In this document: positions 34,924-42,212 of the stretch, one piece after another
Numbering within the stretch: position 1 is the first letter of the stretch
Layout of the letters: every line of letters begins with the position of its first letter
Assembly (NCBI GenBank): GCA_964563395.1
Contig: CAZLWK010000013.1
Coordinates: 19,836 to 83,835 of the forward strand
Length of the DNA: 64,000 nucleotides
From: JBEVOS01 sp964563395
GTDB taxonomy: Bacteria; Pseudomonadota; Alphaproteobacteria; Caulobacterales; Aquidulcibacteraceae
Direction: 5' to 3'
The notes under the pieces: generated by a model
Seen by the model: the letters and a program-made list of their open reading frames with translations, nothing else
What the model was told of the DNA's origin: nothing
The model's database searches: none
Translations under genes and position numbers: made by a program

Positions 34924-35087
34924 AAGGACCTTTGCGCGGACGCAAATCGCGCTTATTTCAGCGGTCCTTGTTCAACTTTAGAAAGGAGGTGACCAGTGTC
35001 TCATTGTCTCCCAGAGGGGTGTGCGCAGAGAAACGGGAACCTCCTTGTGGGGCCCTCCTCTTAAGGCCGCCCCGCGGTCCGACAATG
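34924..35087 (+). promoter_or_regulatory. Structured leader RNA with sequestered Shine-Dalgarno
   Basis: Several exact complementarities are packed here. AAGGACC (34924-34930) pairs with GGTCCTT (34963-34969), enclosing a TTTGCG-CGGA-CGCAAA tetraloop hairpin (34931-34946). The ribosome site AAGGAGGT (34983-34990) is matched exactly by ACCTCCTT (35039-35046) inside the following ORF. CATTGTC (35002-35008) pairs with GACAATG (35081-35087) and encloses AGAGGGG/CCTCCTCT (35013-35019 with 35055-35061). The Shine-Dalgarno stem and the CATTGTC stem cross each other, so they are alternative folds or form a pseudoknot. A possible -35 TTGACG at 34886 has no good -10. No known riboswitch is recognised. 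Confidence 0.6.
34996..35064 (+). CDS. Possible 22-residue peptide with extreme Shine-Dalgarno
   Basis: GTG start 6 bases after GGAGG, ending at TAA, encoding VSHCLPEGCAQRNGNLLVGP plus two serines. The preceding TTAGAAAGGAGGTGA can pair over about 15 bases with the usual alphaproteobacterial 16S rRNA 3' end, far beyond a normal Shine-Dalgarno. The peptide has two cysteines and no hydrophobic helix. It is a separate unit closed by its own terminator. It could be a regulatory (leader-type) peptide, a real small protein, or not translated at all if the RNA works as an anti-Shine-Dalgarno sRNA. Codon use cannot decide at this length. Confidence 0.45.
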   Translation: MSHCLPEGCAQRNGNLLVGPSS

Positions 35088-35088
35088 G

Positions 35089-35118
35089 AAAGGCCGTTCC
35101 CGAAAGGGGGCGGCCTTT
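35089..35118 (+). terminator. Intrinsic terminator of the short-ORF unit
   Basis: AAAGGCCG (35089-35096) pairs with CGGCCTTT (35111-35118); TTCCC and GGGGG extend the stem with two G-T pairs around a GAAA tetraloop, giving 13 base pairs. CGTCGTTTT follows on the plus strand. It lies just before the stop of the convergent spmX-like gene. Confidence 0.8.
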
Positions 35119-35125
35119 CGTCGTT

Positions 35126-36088
35126 TTAGGCGCCGGCCTTGGCGGCGCGCACATAGGACGCAAGCGCCAGCGCGCAGGCGGCGAGGCCCGGCGCGATAAA
35201 GGCGAGCGCGGCGACGGCCTCGCCCGCGGCGCGGGCCGATACCGCCATCGAGCCGCCAACGCCCACCAGCGCGACGCCAAGCGCCATCAGACAGGCTTGC
35301 GCGAACGTTTCGCTCAGCACGCGCGCGGGCGGGCGCTTGGCGCGGCGCGCATCGGTGAAGATCTGGCGCGCGGCGGGGCGCGCTTGCGCAACGCTCGGCT
35401 CCGGCTCGGCCTCTTGGGCGGGCGCGGGCGGTCCGGCGAGCACTTCGGTGAGCACCAAGGCGGTGCGGGGCCCGGCGCGCAGAATGTCGCCAAGGCGCTG
35501 GGCCTCCTCCTCGGGCGTGCGCGGCTGGGGCGCGGCGCTCAGAGGCGGAGCGACGGCGAAATCGCGCGAAGCGGAAAGAATGGCGGCGGCGTGATCCTTC
35601 TGCGCGCGCACATGCGCGCTCGGCGCCGGCGCGACCGGCGCACCGCGCAGGAACAGCGCCTTCTCCGCCGCGCGGCGACAGATCAGGAGATCGTAAATCT
35701 CGCTCTCGCCGCTCACCGCGCTCTTGCGCCAGGCATCCATCGCCAAGGCGGCGGCGATCATGTGGCCCGCGTTCACCTTGCGCAGCACATCGCTCGTTTC
35801 GAACGCGGGAACGCCCACCGAGAAGCAAAAGGACACGAGCGCATCGAATTGCGCCTGGCTGATCGGCATGGTGACTTTTGCGTTCACGAAACGCTCGAAG
35901 GGCGCAAGATCGAGCGCGAGTTGGCGCTCGGCCTCCTCCGCGCTCATCGGCGCCTCGGGCGCGGCCATGCGCACATGGCCATAACCGATCACCCAGCCGC
36001 CCTCGTGCAGCGCTTCGGCCTCGGCGCGGAAGCCCTCGAACGTCTTGATCAGATCAAGACCCTCTTGAGAGGTGGCGTGTGTCTGCAT
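35126..36088 (-). CDS. spmX: SpmX-like muramidase-fold polarity/morphogenesis protein
   Basis: A 320-residue protein with an N-terminal GH24 phage-lysozyme fold (residues about 8-150), a Pro/Ala-rich linker (about 165-255) and two C-terminal membrane helices (about 268-292 and 297-316). In GH24 enzymes the triad is Glu/Asp/Thr; here Glu18 (KTFEGF) is kept, but the Asp position is Leu27 and the Thr position Val33 (just before IGYGH). The Asp-to-Leu change is reported for Caulobacterales SpmX, a co-opted phage lysin lacking normal murein hydrolysis that localises DivJ and interacts with PopZ. It is shorter than C. crescentus SpmX, mainly in the linker. The start at 36088 was chosen over one four codons upstream. 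Confidence 0.87.
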   Translation of the reverse strand: MQTHATSQEGLDLIKTFEGFRAEAEALHEGGWVIGYGHVRMAAPEAPMSAEEAERQLALDLAPFERFVNAKVTMPISQAQFDALVSFCFSVGVPAFETSDVLRKVNAGHMIAAALAMDAWRKSAVSGESEIYDLLICRRAAEKALFLRGAPVAPAPSAHVRAQKDHAAAILSASRDFAVAPPLSAAPQPRTPEEEAQRLGDILRAGPRTALVLTEVLAGPPAPAQEAEPEPSVAQARPAARQIFTDARRAKRPPARVLSETFAQACLMALGVALVGVGGSMAVSARAAGEAVAALAFIAPGLAACALALASYVRAAKAGA

Positions 36089-36231
36089 CAGCGGCCCCAA
36101 AATACCTGATCGGGCCGTCTCGTTTCGAAGCAGCGAGCGCGCCCGGCTCGCCTCTCAAGGCAAGCGCCGGGCCAAAAGCTCGCGCAATGGGTGAGTTATG
36201 GTTGGCGCGGCGCTAAGGATTTAGCGGACGC

Positions 36232-37380
36232 TCAACCATATCGGATAGCGCGCGCGAAGGCGCGCACATCCGCAACGAACGCGTCCGGCTTCTCCATCGC
36301 CGCGAAATGACCGCCTTCGGCGAAATCGGTCCAATGGACGACATTGTAAGCGCGCTCCACGAAGGAGCGCGGCGCCATCGTGAACACGGCTTCGCCGGCG
36401 AAATTGGCGAACCCCGTCGGCTTTTCGAGGCGCTGGCCGGCGGCAAGGGAGAAATTTTCCTCAAGCCGGGCGCGATAATACCAGACGCTGGTCGCGATCG
36501 AATCCGTGACCAGATAGATCATAATGTTGGTGAGCAGCTGATCCTTCGAATAGACGCCCTCAAGGCCGCCATTGCGAATGTCCGACCAGCCGTGGAATTT
36601 TTCCAGTATCCATGAGGCAACGCCCACGGGCGAATCCATCAGCGCGTGCGCCAGCGTCTGCGGCTTGCTCGTCTGCTGCTGAAAATAAGAAGCTTCACGT
36701 TGAAACGCCTGCATGGAACGCATCGCCCAGGCGCCCTCCTCCTCGGTCTTCGGCCCGTCGCTTGGGCGGAAGGCGAGCATGTTGAGATGCGCGGCCACGC
36801 ATTCGGAATGATCCAGCGCCAGGAACGACGTCACCATCGAGCCCCAATCGCCGCCTTGCGCGAGATATTTTGGATAGCCGAGCACGTCGCGCATCAGCAC
36901 ATTGAAAAGCCGCGCGGTGGCGCGCTGGCCGAACGGCTTTTTCGGCTTGCCGGAAAATCCATAGCCAGGCAGCGAGGGCACGACGAGATCGAACGCATCC
37001 TTGGCCTCGCCGCCGAACTTGCTCGGAAAGGCGAGCTTGGGAATCGCCCCCCAGAATTCGTAATGCGAGCCAGGCCAGCCATGCGTGAGGATGAGCGGGC
37101 GCTTGGCGGCGTCGCCCTCGCCGCGCACATGCACGAAATGGATCGGCAGGCCCTCGATCTCGGCCACGAATTGGGGATGCTGGTTGAGTTCGGCCTCGCG
37201 CGCGCGCCAATCATAGCCGCTGAGCCAATAATCGCACAGCGCGCGCAAAGCGGCGGAATTGGTCCCATATTCCCAATCCTCGCCCTCGGGCGCGGGAAAC
37301 CATGGATAGGCGGCCACGCGCGCGCGGATCGCGTCCAGCTTTCCTTGGGGAACATTCACCTGAAACGCTTTCGCCGCCAT
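36232..37380 (-). CDS. Epoxide hydrolase (alpha/beta fold, EHN domain)
   Basis: A 382-residue enzyme that opens epoxides to diols. Residues about 3-110 make the epoxide hydrolase N-terminal domain. The alpha/beta hydrolase core has the oxyanion motif HGWPGS, the nucleophile Asp in QGGDWGS, and a catalytic His near the C-terminus in EGGHFAAMEKP. A Tyr in the lid probably helps to open the ring. It is monocistronic, with 143 bases before spmX holding no gene and 44 bases from mgtE. Confidence 0.92.
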   Translation of the reverse strand: MAAKAFQVNVPQGKLDAIRARVAAYPWFPAPEGEDWEYGTNSAALRALCDYWLSGYDWRAREAELNQHPQFVAEIEGLPIHFVHVRGEGDAAKRPLILTHGWPGSHYEFWGAIPKLAFPSKFGGEAKDAFDLVVPSLPGYGFSGKPKKPFGQRATARLFNVLMRDVLGYPKYLAQGGDWGSMVTSFLALDHSECVAAHLNMLAFRPSDGPKTEEEGAWAMRSMQAFQREASYFQQQTSKPQTLAHALMDSPVGVASWILEKFHGWSDIRNGGLEGVYSKDQLLTNIMIYLVTDSIATSVWYYRARLEENFSLAAGQRLEKPTGFANFAGEAVFTMAPRSFVERAYNVVHWTDFAEGGHFAAMEKPDAFVADVRAFARAIRYG

Positions 37381-37424
37381 CGCGCGCTCTCCCTTGCGGC
37401 GCGCACAATGCGCAAGCGGGACCG

Positions 37425-38816
37425 CTACAGCAAGATGAGCGTGGCGAGGCCGAGAAACGAAAGAAAGCCGACCACGTCCGTCACGAAGGTGACGAACACG
37501 GAAGAGGACACGGCCGGGTCAGCCCCGATACGCCGCAGCGTCAAGGGCACAAGGATGCCGGCGAAGCCCGCGCATGTGAAATTGATGATCACGGCAAGCC
37601 CGATGGCGAGCGAAATGCCCGGGCTCTGGAACCATAAGCCGGCGACGATCGCCAAAAGCGCGGCGAACAAGAAGCCATTGCTCATGCCGGTCAGCGCTTC
37701 GCGCAGAATGTAGCGCGGCGCGTTGGCGGCGGTGAGATCGCGCGAGGCGATCGCGCGCACCGCGACGGCGAGCGCCTGCGTGCCCGCATTGCCGCCCATC
37801 GAAGCCACGATCGGCATCAAGACGGCCAGCGCGACGATCTGCTCGATCGAGCCCTCGAACGCCGAGATCACGCTCGAGCCCACGAGCGCCGTGCCGAGAT
37901 TGACGAGGATCCACGGCGCGCGCGAACGAATGGAGCGCGCGACCGTGTCGCTTTGCGCGGCGTCGGACACGCCGGCGAGTTTGAGCAAATCCTCCTGGCT
38001 CTCCTCGCTGATGACATCGACGATGTCGTCGACCGTCACCATGCCGGTGAGCCGGCCCGCCTCATCGACGACCGGCGCCGAAGCGAGGTGATACTTCAAG
38101 AAGGCGAGCGCCACCTCTTCCTGGTCCATCTCGGGACGGATCAGGAATTGCGGCGGGCGCATGATCGCGGCCATCGGCGTATCGCGCGGCGAGCGCAGCA
38201 GCGTGGAGACGGGCGCTGCGCCGACCGGGCGCATCGCCGGATCGACCACGTAGATTTCAAAGAACACGTCCGGCAATTCTTCGGCGTCGGCGCGCAGGCG
38301 GTCGATCACCTCGCCGACGGTGGCGCCCTCATGCGCGGCGACATATTCGCGCTGCATGAGGCGGCCGGCCGTCTCCTCCTCGAAGGAGAGCGCTTCCTCG
38401 ACGGCCAGACGCACATCCTCCGGCGCCGCGGCGAGCACCTCGTCCAGCATGCTTTCGTCGACGTCGGCGGCGACGGCGGCGGCGTCGTCGGTGTCGAGTT
38501 CACCCAGCGCGCGGCCGACATAATCGGCCGGCAAGAGCGCGAGCACCTCCTCGCGCTTCTCCCATGGCAATTCGGCCAGCATCTCGGCGGGAAGTTCTGG
38601 ACCGATCAGGTGCAGGACGTGGCGCATCGCCTCGCCCGGGAGGTGTTCGAGCACGTCGGCGAGGTCGGCCGGGTCGAGCCCTTTCAGCAGGCGGCGCAGC
38701 AGCGGACCGTCGCGATCCCCCGCCGCGCCGATGACGCGCGCCAGGAATTGGGGATTCTCGCTCGGCGCCGCGTGGCCGGGCTCGGCGTCGGCGACCGCCT
38801 CTTCATCCCTTGTCAT
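37425..38816 (-). CDS. mgtE: Magnesium transporter MgtE
   Basis: A 463-residue Mg2+ channel or transporter. The cytoplasmic N domain (about residues 35-140) is helical and acidic and is followed by two CBS domains (about 145-265) that sense Mg2+. The C-terminal part has five membrane helices including the family pore signature PIVASMGGNAGTQ. The many Asp/Glu in the N domain match the known Mg2+ sensor. No leader riboswitch is evident in the 130 bases upstream. Confidence 0.95.
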   Translation of the reverse strand: MTRDEEAVADAEPGHAAPSENPQFLARVIGAAGDRDGPLLRRLLKGLDPADLADVLEHLPGEAMRHVLHLIGPELPAEMLAELPWEKREEVLALLPADYVGRALGELDTDDAAAVAADVDESMLDEVLAAAPEDVRLAVEEALSFEEETAGRLMQREYVAAHEGATVGEVIDRLRADAEELPDVFFEIYVVDPAMRPVGAAPVSTLLRSPRDTPMAAIMRPPQFLIRPEMDQEEVALAFLKYHLASAPVVDEAGRLTGMVTVDDIVDVISEESQEDLLKLAGVSDAAQSDTVARSIRSRAPWILVNLGTALVGSSVISAFEGSIEQIVALAVLMPIVASMGGNAGTQALAVAVRAIASRDLTAANAPRYILREALTGMSNGFLFAALLAIVAGLWFQSPGISLAIGLAVIINFTCAGFAGILVPLTLRRIGADPAVSSSVFVTFVTDVVGFLSFLGLATLILL

Positions 38817-38957
38817 CGGCGCCTCCGTGACAGGCGGCGCAAAGCTGGCGCGCCGCGCCCGCTCAAGATACGCGCGCCGTGCCTGCCGAAACCGTCCGAA
38901 TAGAAAAGGCCAAACGCCGCGTCGCGCGGTGCGTCAACCCCTCGGTGTGATTTTCCC

Positions 38958-39281
38958 TTAAGCCTGACGGGGCCCAAGCAGGATCAGCAAGGATCCGCCG
39001 ACGCAGATCGCCGCGCCCAGCGCGTCCCAGCGATCGGGGCGCACGTCTTCGATCCGCCAAAGCCAAAGCAGGGATGCGAGGATGTAGACGCCGCCATAGG
39101 CGGCATAGGCCCGCCCGGCATGGGCGGCCTCCACACGCGTCAGCGCCAAAGCGAACACGATCAAGCTGGCGATGCCCGGAACGAGCCAGAGCGGCGAGGC
39201 GCCGTTGCGCAGCCACGCCCAGAACGCGAAGCACCCCGCGATTTCCGCCAAGGCCGCGATCGCGAACCAGAAGAGACTCAC
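38958..39281 (-). CDS. ynfA: YnfA family (UPF0060) small multidrug-resistance-like membrane protein
   Basis: A 107-residue protein with four membrane helices (about 4-24, 30-48, 58-76 and 86-104) and the YnfA signatures ALAEIAGCFAFWAWLR and AYAAYGGVYILASLLWLW. It belongs to the SMR superfamily, and the E. coli and Shigella members export cationic compounds. It lies between mgtE and the tRNA-Leu gene, all on the minus strand. Confidence 0.93.
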   Translation of the reverse strand: MSLFWFAIAALAEIAGCFAFWAWLRNGASPLWLVPGIASLIVFALALTRVEAAHAGRAYAAYGGVYILASLLWLWRIEDVRPDRWDALGAAICVGGSLLILLGPRQA

Positions 39282-39310
39282 GCGTGTCTCCCGCGTCGCG
39301 CGGCGCTAAT

Positions 39311-39395
39311 TGGTGCGCTGGAGAGGACTCGAACCTCCACGGTGTTACCCGCTACCACCTCAAGGTAGTGCGTCTACCAGTTCCGCCACCAGCGC
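39311..39395 (-). tRNA. tRNA-Leu (anticodon GAG)
   Basis: Read on the minus strand, the RNA is 85 bases including an encoded 3' CCA. The acceptor stem is GCGCTGG with CCAGCGC. The anticodon stem CTACC/GGTAG encloses the loop TTGAGGT, giving anticodon GAG. The T-arm contains GGTTCGAGTCC, and a long variable arm (CGGGTAACACCGT) is typical of a class II tRNA such as Leu. No integrase is nearby. Confidence 0.95.
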
Positions 39396-39478
39396 AGAGG
39401 CGGGGCAGGTAGCAGATGCGGCACAGCGGGGCAAGCGCGCGGCTTTGCCGGCCGCAGCGCCCGGGTTAGAAGGGCGTC

Positions 39479-39919
39479 ATGCGCTATCTTCACACCATGG
39501 TCCGCGTGAAGGACCTCAACGCCGCCCTCGACTTTTATTGCGCCAAGCTCGGCCTTGAGGAGGTCTCCCGCTTTGACAATCCCGCCGGGCGCTTCACGCT
39601 CGTTTTCCTGGCTGCGCCGGACGACGTGGAAGCCGCGCGGGAGAAGCGCGCGCCCATGGTGGAGCTCACCCATAATTGGGATCCCGAGGACTATCAGGGC
39701 GGACGTAATTTCGGCCATCTCGCCTATGCCGTGGACGACATCTACGCCGTCTGCGATCGCCTCAAGGCAGGCGGCGTGACGATCAATCGGCCCCCGCGCG
39801 ACGGACATATGGCGTTCGTGCGCTCGCCCGACGGGATTTCGATCGAATTGCTGCAAAAAGGCGCCCCGCTCGCCCCGGCCGAACCGTGGGCGAGCATGCC
39901 GAATGTCGGCGCCTGGTGA
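39479..39919 (+). CDS. gloA: Lactoylglutathione lyase (glyoxalase I)
   Basis: A 146-residue enzyme of the VOC superfamily that isomerises the methylglyoxal-glutathione adduct to S-lactoylglutathione. The two betaalphabetabetabeta modules and the signature stretches MVELTHNWDPE, FGHLAYAVDDIY and DGISIELLQK are present; metal ligands are His5, Glu (in VELTHNW), His (FGHLA) and Glu (SIELLQ). It is convergent with the small membrane protein gene 3 bases away and lies beside tRNA-Leu. Confidence 0.93.
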   Translation: MRYLHTMVRVKDLNAALDFYCAKLGLEEVSRFDNPAGRFTLVFLAAPDDVEAAREKRAPMVELTHNWDPEDYQGGRNFGHLAYAVDDIYAVCDRLKAGGVTINRPPRDGHMAFVRSPDGISIELLQKGAPLAPAEPWASMPNVGAW

Positions 39920-39922
39920 GCC

Positions 39923-40186
39923 TTACGGAGCCGAAGCTGGGGCCGGTTCGGGCGTGGGCGCAGGCGGCAGTTCCGGCGCATCGATCTGGGGCGCCTCGAT
40001 CTTCGGCGCTTCAATGTCAGGCGGATTGATCGTCGGCGCTTCGATCTCGATTTGCTGCGGCGCGTCGGGGCGGCTCATGCCGCCGCCGGAATAGGCGTAA
40101 ATGCCGAATGCGATCAGCGCCACAAGAATGATGCCGCCGATGAAGGCGATCCATGGCGTGGACCCGCCGCTTGAATTGTCAGCCAT
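39923..40186 (-). CDS. Small Pro-rich membrane protein
   Basis: An 87-residue protein with one membrane helix (about residues 11-32: PWIAFIGGIILVALIAFGIY) and a C-terminal tail with repeats of the type IEAPxI/IDAP/INPP, in which Glu/Asp-Ala-Pro alternates with Ile. The tail probably extends into the periplasm. Such proline repeats suggest a spacer or a partner-binding segment. No family is recognised, and the reading frame shows strong codon bias. Confidence 0.7.
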   Translation of the reverse strand: MADNSSGGSTPWIAFIGGIILVALIAFGIYAYSGGGMSRPDAPQQIEIEAPTINPPDIEAPKIEAPQIDAPELPPAPTPEPAPASAP

Positions 40187-40210
40187 AACGCAACCTCCGG
40201 GCTTGTCGCG

Positions 40211-40243
40211 AAAAGGAACGCGGCCTTAAGCCGCCTGTTCCTT
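40211..40243 (-). terminator. Terminator downstream of the duplicated-domain gene
   Basis: On the minus strand AAGGAAC, CGGC, a TTAAG loop, GCCG and GTTCC(TT) form an interrupted stem followed by TTTT. It lies in the 137-base gap between the duplicated-domain gene and the small membrane protein gene. The rest of that gap is empty except for a 12-base direct repeat, CGTGGACTTATT at 40301 and 40317, overlapping the stop codon. Confidence 0.65.
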
Positions 40244-40323
40244 AGCCCAGGACGTGGAAACGCCGCCGACGCGGGTCGACGGCGCTCCCACACGCAATGA
40301 CGTGGACTTATTTTGGCGTGGAC

Positions 40324-41232
40324 TTATTGGCTGGTGAGTTCCGAAACGTGCAGCGTCGATTGCTGCAGTGCGCCTTCAGCATAGGTGCCGACCCAGATGT
40401 CGTATTGCCCCGATCCTGGCTGATCGAAGCGGATCATCGGATTGAGGCCGGCCTCGCCGCCATCGTCATCGCAATACCAATCGCCGTTCGGACCATTGAC
40501 GACGAGCGTGGTGTCGCTCTCGGCCGCCACGGAGAAGATGAGCGGCAACGAACCGCTCGTATATTGCACGCGATAATCCGGCGCGCTCGCGATCCAGCCG
40601 GTGCAGGACGCGCCCTCGATCTGGCTTGCGTCATAGGCGCCGCCGGCTGAAATCGCCACGGTGTGCGGATCGGGCTGGAAGCCCGCCGATAAGCTCACCT
40701 CGCCATAGGCGGGCGTCTGCGACATGTCCGGCCCGGCGCCGCTCGTCGACGGCGCACCGACCTCGGACACGTTCAGGACGGCGTTCGCCGCCTCCGCGGA
40801 TTCACCGAAGCGACCGACCCACACCTGATAACGGCCCGAGCGCGGCGCATCATAACGTACGAGCGGATCGAGATTGCCGGCGCTGTCGTCGTCGCACGAA
40901 TAAGAACCATCTGGACCGCGCACGACGAGCGTGGTGTCGACGTCCGACGTCACCGAAAAGATCAGCGGCAACGTATCGCCGGCGCGATAGCGCACGCTGT
41001 AATCGGGGCGCGCGGCGATGCTGCCGACGCAGCTGTCATTGATCGCGGTGGCGGCGTCGAGCGGTCCGCCCGCCTGCACCGTCACGCTATGCGGATCGGG
41101 CTGGAAGCCGGTACGCAAACGCACTTGCCCATAGGTGCCGGACGCGCCGGGATTGAGCGATTGCGCGAGCGCCGGCGTCGCCGCGAGACCGATGAGACAA
41201 GCCGCGGCGGCGGCGCGCAGAAAGAGTTTCAT
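40324..41232 (-). CDS. Secreted protein with two tandem PPC-like beta-sandwich domains
   Basis: A 302-residue exported protein with signal peptide (MKLFLRAAAAACLIGLAATP, cut after ALAQ). It holds two copies of a domain of about 125 residues, each with the same order: GFQPDPH, SC(V/T)G, APDY or RPDY, LPLIFSV, DTTLVV, CDDD, and (Q/D)xWVG. The two copies are about 60% alike by eye. Each has two cysteines, expected to pair, beside an acidic CDDD turn that may bind calcium. The fold resembles bacterial pre-peptidase C-terminal (PPC) domains. A single-domain paralogue lies immediately upstream. No function is known. Confidence 0.7.
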   Translation of the reverse strand: MKLFLRAAAAACLIGLAATPALAQSLNPGASGTYGQVRLRTGFQPDPHSVTVQAGGPLDAATAINDSCVGSIAARPDYSVRYRAGDTLPLIFSVTSDVDTTLVVRGPDGSYSCDDDSAGNLDPLVRYDAPRSGRYQVWVGRFGESAEAANAVLNVSEVGAPSTSGAGPDMSQTPAYGEVSLSAGFQPDPHTVAISAGGAYDASQIEGASCTGWIASAPDYRVQYTSGSLPLIFSVAAESDTTLVVNGPNGDWYCDDDGGEAGLNPMIRFDQPGSGQYDIWVGTYAEGALQQSTLHVSELTSQ

Positions 41233-41251
41233 GATGTTCCCCAAAACGAAG

Positions 41252-41274
41252 GAGCCCGCGCATCGCGCGGGCTC
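41252..41274 (-). terminator. Hairpin terminator between the paralogous secreted genes
   Basis: GAGCCCGCG and CGCGGGCTC form a perfect 9-base-pair stem with the 5-base loop CATCG (as read on the plus strand). On the minus strand it is followed by CTTCGTTTT. It stands 5 bases after the stop of the upstream paralogue and 19 bases before the start of the next, so it may act as a partial terminator setting the ratio between the two proteins. Confidence 0.7.
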
Positions 41275-41279
41275 GTGGG

Positions 41280-41759
41280 CTATTGGCTGGTCACTTCAGA
41301 GACATGCAGCGTGGTGCTAAAATTCTGGTTCGAGCCGTACGTGCCGACCCAGACATCATATTGGCCGGCCATTGGCGTATTGAAACGCACCATCGGATTG
41401 AGGCCGTTCGTGCCGCCGTCATCGTCGCAATACCAGCGCCGATCCGGGCCGTTGACGACGAGCGTGGTGTCGGCGCCGGAGGCCACCGAGAAAATCAGCG
41501 GGAACGAGCCGGGCGTGTAATTCACACGATAATCCGGCGCACGCGCGATATAGCCCGTGCACGAACCGCCGATCGTCTGCGCGGCGTTGATCGAGCCGCC
41601 GGATTGAATGTTCACCTGAAACGGATCGGGCGTGAACCCGGCGCGCAATTGAATCGCCCCATAGGTGGGGTTTAAACTGAAGTCCTGCGCGCTTGCCGCT
41701 CCCCCAACGGCGACCGCGAGCAAAGCCACGGCCGCAAGACCGCGCGATAGCGATTTCAT
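41280..41759 (-). CDS. Secreted protein with a single PPC-like domain
   Basis: A 159-residue exported protein with signal peptide (MKSLSRGLAAVALLAVAVGG, cut after ASAQ). It has one copy of the domain that is duplicated in the next gene, with SCTGYIARAPDY, FPLIFSVASG, DTTLVVNGPD, YCDDDGG and YDVWVGTY. It is closer to the second than to the first copy of that protein. It is the first gene of this pair, and 195 bases upstream hold no other gene. The start at 41759 was chosen because it begins the signal peptide; a longer reading adds a basic stretch. Confidence 0.72.
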   Translation of the reverse strand: MKSLSRGLAAVALLAVAVGGAASAQDFSLNPTYGAIQLRAGFTPDPFQVNIQSGGSINAAQTIGGSCTGYIARAPDYRVNYTPGSFPLIFSVASGADTTLVVNGPDRRWYCDDDGGTNGLNPMVRFNTPMAGQYDVWVGTYGSNQNFSTTLHVSEVTSQ

Positions 41760-41954
41760 CCCAACCCTCCTTAGAGACGGCGCCCCTGCCTGACGCCTGT
41801 GCGCGCCGGCGGAGCGAGACCGATTCCCACCCTCGCGGCGCATGCTGACCGAATAAGGCGAGCGCCGCCAGCGACGAGGCGGCGACGGGCCGGTCAGTCA
41901 GATGAACAATAGGTAATGCAGCGATTCAGGCGAAAGCATGTCGCCGTGCCCGCG

Positions 41955-42212
41955 TCACGCGTCCGCGTAGAATTCGTGCACGTCGGCGGCGTCGGTGACC
42001 GTGATGCAGAGACGGTCGCCCTCGATGGTGATCTCGCCGCGGGCGATGGGATAATTGTTGGCGAGGATCCACAATTGGTCGTTCTCGCCCGTATCGAGCG
42101 GTATCACGGCGCCGCGTCCCATCCGCAGCAATTGGTGCATCGGCATGCGCGTGCGCCCGAGCACGACGGCGAGCTCGATGGAGACTCTATGGACCTGCGT
42201 GGTGTCGCTCAT
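41955..42212 (-). CDS. Orphan FliN-like SpoA-domain protein
   Basis: An 85-residue protein consisting of one SpoA (FliM/FliN C-terminal) domain: VSIELAVVLGRTRMPMHQLL, GAVIPLDTGENDQLWILANN, PIARGEITIEGD and LCITVTDA. FliN forms the flagellar switch ring and also occurs in type III secretion. No other flagellar gene is in the window. The start at 42212 was chosen because its ATG overlaps (ATGA) the stop of a 38-codon membrane-peptide frame. The function may be a motor component encoded apart, or a non-flagellar SpoA adaptor. Confidence 0.8.
   Translation of the reverse strand: MSDTTQVHRVSIELAVVLGRTRMPMHQLLRMGRGAVIPLDTGENDQLWILANNYPIARGEITIEGDRLCITVTDAADVHEFYADA

Noticed and set aside
39311..39395. 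tRNA-Leu as an integration site of a genomic island
   Set aside because: No integrase or partial tRNA repeat was found on either side, and the neighbours are ordinary chromosomal genes.
40301..40328. 12-base direct repeat at the end of the duplicated-domain gene
   Set aside because: A single local duplication of CGTGGACTTATT; too short and isolated to support a mobile element or array.
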